Shown: in pieces, positions 60,376-64,000 of the stretch
How the letters are laid out: the number at the start of each line of letters is the position of its first letter
Numbering within the stretch: position 1 is the first letter of the stretch
From: Piscinibacter gummiphilus
GTDB taxonomy: Bacteria; Pseudomonadota; Gammaproteobacteria; Burkholderiales; Burkholderiaceae_C
Assembly (NCBI RefSeq): GCF_002116905.1
Contig: NZ_CP015118.1
Location: forward strand, 4,464,001-4,528,000
Reading direction: 5' to 3'
Length of the DNA stretch: 64,000 nt
Made by a program: the position numbers and the translations under genes
The notes under the pieces: generated by a model
Databases searched by the model: none
Seen by the model: only the letters and a program-made list of their open reading frames with translations
What the model was told of the DNA's origin: nothing

Positions 60376-60416
60376 ATTGTTCCAAGCGGGCCCGAAAACT
60401 TGAGGCCGATCAGAGG
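60376..60416 (-). promoter_or_regulatory. candidate flagellar promoter region upstream of flhB
   Basis: On the minus strand CTGATCGGCCTCAAGTTTTC shares CTCAAGTTT with the region before fliF, followed by AACAAT 27 bases before flhB. Two copies in flagellar leaders suggest a shared regulator site. Visual match only. Confidence 0.3.
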
Positions 60417-60608
60417 GGGAAAGGGGGTGCTGTTCCAACCACCGGGGACCTCGCACGGCCGCGGCGGGCTGGCGGTTCGTGAACGACCGCACGGATGCCG
60501 AAGCGGTATTTCTGCCCGACATTCAACGTATACGCAATGTCGTCATCCGTATATCATCATTCGACTGAACGCACGTTCGTTTGTCCGATGCTGTCTTCTG
60601 GAGTTCCC

Positions 60609-62042
60609 ATGAGCCCTGCCGTTCCCCTCCCCCTCCGCCGGATCACCCTGCTGGCGTCCACCGCCGTCCTCGTCGCCTGCGGCACCCCGGCGCCCACGGC
60701 CCCGACGATCGCCGCCGCACCCGTGGCCCCCGCCCGTGCGCCGGGCGACGCCTGCGAGCGTCCCATCGACCACGAATCCCCCGCGCCGGGTTCCGACGCC
60801 TGGAAGGCCCGCGACGCCGCGAACTTCCAGTGCGCCCGCCAGCGCCTGGCCGACCTCGCCCAGCAGCCCGCGGCCTTCTTCCCGCCCGGCAAGATGCCCG
60901 TGCTGGACGCCTACCGCGTGCCCACCCGCAACGCCGGCGTCCGGTTCCGCTTCGAGCAGGTCACCACGCCGAACCGCTCGGGCCAGCCCATCACCGTCGA
61001 GATCTACCGACCCTGCGCCACGGGCGACTGCCCGAACCTGCCGGCCGGCCTGAAGCGGGTCGACGGCCCCTACCCCACGGTCGTGATCGTGCACGGCGGC
61101 TACAGCTCGCGCCGCCTGCACTGGTCCGCCGCCCAGGCGCTGGCCGAGGCCGGCTACATGACCGTCTCGCTCGAGACCACGGCACCGATGAACGTGCACG
61201 CGCTCGACACGCAGGACGTGGTCGACTGGCTGTTCGCCACCCCGCAGGCGCCGCTGGCCAGCGGCGGCCACTTCCCCCGCTGGCAGGACCTCGACCGCAA
61301 GGCGGTGGGCATCGCCGGCCATTCGCAGGGCGGCAGCACCGCGAGCCTGCTGGGCCAGACCGACGCCCGCCTGTCGGCCATCGTCGCGTGGGACAACCTC
61401 ACGGCGCTGAACACCGGCTGGGTCGACAAGCTCGGCACCGACCCCAAGCCCGGCACGCCCATCCGCACGCCCGCGATCGGCATCGGCGCCGACTACTACT
61501 TCAAGCCGGTCCCCTACGACGCCGCGCCGGAACCGGCCCCGTCGAACGCCCAGGGCGGCCGCGGCCGCGGCGACGGACCGCACCCGAAGGACCTCGGCTT
61601 CCAGGAACTGAAGGCCGCCGGCGTGGACACCATGCTCGTGATGCCGCGCGCGGCCACCCACCTCGACTACTCGCTGTTCGGCGGCGGCACCAGCCGCTAC
61701 GGCGAGGCCGTGATCCAGTACTACACGCTCGCCTGGTTCGACCGCTACCTGAAGGGCCCGCGCGACGCGGCCGTGGCCCGCGACGCCTACCGGCGCCTCA
61801 CCGCGTCCACCTTCGACGGCTCGATCGACCGCCACAACATCAGCCAGGGCCTCTACGACAAGGCCGCCGCCACCGCCGCGGGCGACCCGTACGCCGGCAA
61901 CCGCCCGTACACCCTCGACGGGCAACCGGTGCACGACCGGCTGTCGTTCTACTTCGCGTCGCGGTGCAGCCTGACGGAGCCGGGGACGGGGGCGAAGGCC
62001 ACGTCGGACGACCTGCGCGGCAAGGGGTGCCCGGCGCGCTGA
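60609..62042 (+). CDS. alpha/beta hydrolase lipoprotein
   Basis: 477 residues. A lipoprotein signal ends in VLVACGT (Cys at residue 20). The hydrolase core has VVIVHGGYSSR (HGG oxyanion loop) and AGHSQGGSTAS (nucleophile elbow); TLVMPRAATHLDYS near residue 350 may hold the His. Similar proteins are annotated as dienelactone-hydrolase or PAF-acetylhydrolase-like. The ATG at 60609 starts directly at the signal. Its promoter lies in the 259-base gap shared with flhB. Confidence 0.82.
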   Translation: MSPAVPLPLRRITLLASTAVLVACGTPAPTAPTIAAAPVAPARAPGDACERPIDHESPAPGSDAWKARDAANFQCARQRLADLAQQPAAFFPPGKMPVLDAYRVPTRNAGVRFRFEQVTTPNRSGQPITVEIYRPCATGDCPNLPAGLKRVDGPYPTVVIVHGGYSSRRLHWSAAQALAEAGYMTVSLETTAPMNVHALDTQDVVDWLFATPQAPLASGGHFPRWQDLDRKAVGIAGHSQGGSTASLLGQTDARLSAIVAWDNLTALNTGWVDKLGTDPKPGTPIRTPAIGIGADYYFKPVPYDAAPEPAPSNAQGGRGRGDGPHPKDLGFQELKAAGVDTMLVMPRAATHLDYSLFGGGTSRYGEAVIQYYTLAWFDRYLKGPRDAAVARDAYRRLTASTFDGSIDRHNISQGLYDKAAATAAGDPYAGNRPYTLDGQPVHDRLSFYFASRCSLTEPGTGAKATSDDLRGKGCPAR

Positions 62043-62059
62043 TCGCGATAAAACATGTT

Positions 62060-62123
62060 GTCATCCCGGCGAAGGCCGGGACCTTCGGCGGGGGCCCAGG
62101 GTCCCGGCATTCGCCGGGATGAC
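62060..62123. repeat. dispersed REP-like inverted repeat, copy 5 (full)
   Basis: GTCATCCCGGCGAAGGCCGG and the inverted arm CCCGGCATTCGCCGGGATGA flank about 24 bases between the hydrolase and methylglyoxal-synthase genes, 18 bases after the hydrolase stop. One arm has an A where pairing would expect C. Confidence 0.85.
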
Positions 62124-62206
62124 ATGCGCTTGGGGGCGGGCAGCATTGCGGGATCGGTCCAGTACGGCAAGAATCGGCCCGTCCCATTGCCTCCTTCCCG
62201 ACCCCG

Positions 62207-63109
62207 ATGCCCACCTCCCCCGCCCGCCGCTTCGGCCTCGCCGCCAGCAAACTCCACCGCGCCTCGCCCGACGGCGGCCTGCTTTCCTGGTCACGCCACA
62301 GCGGCGCGGCCATCCGCGCGATGGGCCTGCGGCTTCATGCGGTGGGCGGCGCGTACGCCACGCTCTCCCGCTCGGCCGACCTCGGCGGCTACGAGGGTCT
62401 GGTCGCCTACCCCTCGGGCGGCGAAGGCGGCCTGATGCGCCTCGTCTCGCACATCGCCGGCGGCGCCTACGAGAACCAGGAGATCGACGGCATCGTCTAC
62501 CTGATCGACCCCGTCGACCCGTCCACCCTGTACCCCGAGGCCCAGGCCCTCAAGCGCCAGTGCGTCACGCACCAGAAGCCGTTCATCTCCACCGTGGCCG
62601 GCGCCATCGAGTGGATGGCGGTGGAGGCCGTGCACGCGGGCCACGTCGACGACACGACCCGCCAGTTGCTCGACGTCTCGAAGCGCAACCTCGCGCTGAT
62701 CGCCCACGACGCGCTGAAGGACCGCATGGTCGAGTTCGCCGCCGAGAACTTCGACCTCCTGAGCCGCGCCCCCACCCGCGTGGCCACCGGCACCACCGGC
62801 CAGCGCCTCAACGAACTCGCGTGGTCGCGCGGCTGGCCGCAGGGCACGCCGTGGGTGCACCGCTACCTGAGCGGCCCGCTGGGTGGCGACGCGCAGATCG
62901 CCGAACTCGTGCTCGACCAGCGCTGCGACAAGGTGCTGTTCTTCGAGGACCCGCACGTCGCCCGCCAGCACGAGGCCGACATCCAGCTGCTCGAACGTTC
63001 GGTGTGCAGCGTCACGCGCCACGCCACGTGTGCGAACTCGCCGGCCATGGCGCGGCGGTGGGCGCAGGCGGTCACCCTCGCGTCGGGAACACAAGCCGTT
63101 CGCACTTGA
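62207..63109 (+). CDS. mgsA: methylglyoxal synthase with duplicated domain
   Basis: 300 residues, twice the length of E. coli MgsA (152). Residues about 160-290 are an intact synthase domain: LIAHDALKD (catalytic His), ATGTTGQRL, GPLGGDAQIAEL (catalytic Asp) and FFEDPHVARQHEADI (His and Asp). Residues about 40-150 resemble a second, degenerate MgsA-like domain (AVGGAYATL, SGGEGGLMRLVSHIAGGA, YLIDPVDPSTLYPEAQALKR). It turns dihydroxyacetone phosphate into methylglyoxal. The first domain may be regulatory. Confidence 0.85.
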   Translation: MPTSPARRFGLAASKLHRASPDGGLLSWSRHSGAAIRAMGLRLHAVGGAYATLSRSADLGGYEGLVAYPSGGEGGLMRLVSHIAGGAYENQEIDGIVYLIDPVDPSTLYPEAQALKRQCVTHQKPFISTVAGAIEWMAVEAVHAGHVDDTTRQLLDVSKRNLALIAHDALKDRMVEFAAENFDLLSRAPTRVATGTTGQRLNELAWSRGWPQGTPWVHRYLSGPLGGDAQIAELVLDQRCDKVLFFEDPHVARQHEADIQLLERSVCSVTRHATCANSPAMARRWAQAVTLASGTQAVRT

Positions 63110-63200
63110 TCGATCTGGCGCGGCATGCCGCGCCGGTTCGTCACACGCGAGTCACCGTGGGTCGCGAGCATCGCGGGTTTTCAGCATTGGAACCCGTTCC

Positions 63201-64000
63201 ATGACCCACGTCTCCAGCCGCCTCGCCGCCGCGTGTGCCCTGCTGGCCCTCGCGGCCTGCAACAGCGACTCCAGCACCACCCCCACGCCGCCTCCCGCCG
63301 CATTCTCCCCGTCGGTCGCCTTCATGACCGACGTGCACTTCGAGAACGTCTACGGCGACTTCAAGACCACGGCCTTCACCGGCATCCCGCGCGCCGACGG
63401 CAAGAACGCGACCATCCGGACGATGTACGCGCAGCTCACGTCGACGCGGCTCTTCAACGAGAACTACTTCGCCTTCCGCGCCGCCCTCGACGACGCGAAC
63501 GCGAAGGGCATCAAGTTCGTGGCGCTGCCGGGCGACTACTCGGACGACGCCCAGCCGGTCAACATCGACGGCATCGCCGAGATCCTTCGCGAGTACCAGG
63601 CCAAGGGCATGCGCTTCTTCCTCGCCCCGGGCAACCACGACCCCAACGAACCGCACGACGACGACGAAGCAGGCAAGAACGACTTCCTGACGAAGGACGG
63701 CAAGGAGCAGAAGGTCTACGCCACCGGCAACGCCGCGTGCAAGGCCGCCGACCCGACCGTCGCCTGCACCGACCAGCTGAAGGAGTTGGGCTACGAAGGC
63801 CTGCTGAACCGCCTGGGCGCCTTCGGCTTCGCACCGAACGCGAACGACGTGCACTGGGAAACCCCGTTCAGCAAGTACCCGAACGGCACGTACTCGTACA
63901 CGGAAGCGCAGAAGAGCGCCGAGTTCACCAACCGCCAGTTCGAGCTGTGCCTCGAAGGCGAAGGTGGTGCGTACAAGCCCGCGGGCGCGGCCTACACGAG
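63201..64000 (+). CDS. calcineurin-like metallophosphoesterase lipoprotein, C-terminus cut by window edge
   Basis: Open from the ATG at 63201 to the window end (266 codons, no stop). A lipoprotein signal (LLALAAC, Cys at about residue 20) leads to the metallophosphoesterase motifs: MTDVHFENVYGD (D-x-H), LPGDYSDDA (GD) and APGNHDPN (GNHD). It should dephosphorylate an extracellular or periplasmic phosphoester. The remaining His motifs lie outside the window. Confidence 0.85.
   Translation, partial: MTHVSSRLAAACALLALAACNSDSSTTPTPPPAAFSPSVAFMTDVHFENVYGDFKTTAFTGIPRADGKNATIRTMYAQLTSTRLFNENYFAFRAALDDANAKGIKFVALPGDYSDDAQPVNIDGIAEILREYQAKGMRFFLAPGNHDPNEPHDDDEAGKNDFLTKDGKEQKVYATGNAACKAADPTVACTDQLKELGYEGLLNRLGAFGFAPNANDVHWETPFSKYPNGTYSYTEAQKSAEFTNRQFELCLEGEGGAYKPAGAAYT

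Noticed and set aside
14022..62123. The dispersed inverted repeats as a CRISPR array
   Set aside because: Copies are kilobases apart, palindromic and without regular spacers; no cas genes are present.

Overview
The window is a 64 kb piece of a chromosome from a high-G+C Gram-negative bacterium. The best guess is a motile betaproteobacterium of the order Burkholderiales. The evidence is a FimS/AlgR-like LytTR two-component pair next to argH, a complete polar-type flagellar set with flhF and a FlhG-like gene, a SenA/EgtB-like gene beside a ChaN-type lipoprotein, and many short in-operon ATGA/GTGA overlaps. The genus cannot be fixed from sequence alone. No rRNA, tRNA, CRISPR array, IS element, phage or integrase was seen. 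The first 1.7 kb is visibly lower in G+C than the rest and may be acquired DNA.

Layout. 1-1.7 kb: an alpha/beta hydrolase (cut by the window edge) and a multi-TM partner. 2-9.4 kb: a DUF2200 protein, a membrane diguanylate cyclase, a methyl-accepting chemotaxis protein (MCP), an AraC-type regulator, a cupin and a DUF2252 protein. 8.3-12.9 kb: a molybdoenzyme module, namely a ModE-like regulator divergent from a YdeP-type oxidoreductase, a small overlapping protein and FdhD. 12.8-19.5 kb: an MscS channel, a ChaN-like lipoprotein, a SenA-like protein, and a translationally coupled trio of sensor kinase, LytTR regulator and unknown membrane-anchored protein. 19.7-25.3 kb: argH, a HAD phosphatase, DUF3597, hydrolase, kinase, glutaredoxin and GST genes. 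25.4-37.1 kb: the flagellar basal-body/export operon fliF-G-H-I-J-K-L-M-N-O-P-Q-R on the minus strand, with fliE divergent. 37-52.5 kb: transporters, a lipoprotein amylase, a lipase-like lipoprotein, regulators (LuxR, LysR, XRE-cupin, MarR-GNAT), a second MCP and metabolite exporters. 52.5-60.3 kb: a second flagellar operon, flhB-flhA-flhF-flhG-like-fliA, ending in a soluble MCP. 60.6-64 kb: a hydrolase lipoprotein, a tandem methylglyoxal-synthase protein and the start of a metallophosphoesterase.

The dominant biology is motility: rod/MS-ring/C-ring/export genes, the flagellar sigma factor, placement factors and three chemoreceptors, with a c-di-GMP synthase nearby. A dispersed inverted repeat (GTCATCCCGGC...GCCGGGATGAC) occurs four times as a full element and once as a half element in intergenic spaces. 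One copy supplies the C-terminal tail of a membrane permease.

Items most worth a second look: a FlhG-like protein that keeps the FlhF-activating DQAxxLR motif but has no P-loop; a SenA/EgtB-like protein with a metal-ligand His replaced by Gln; the coupled kinase/regulator/unknown trio; a 39-bp operator between an XRE-cupin regulator and a GNAT-exporter pair; and a tandem methylglyoxal-synthase protein.
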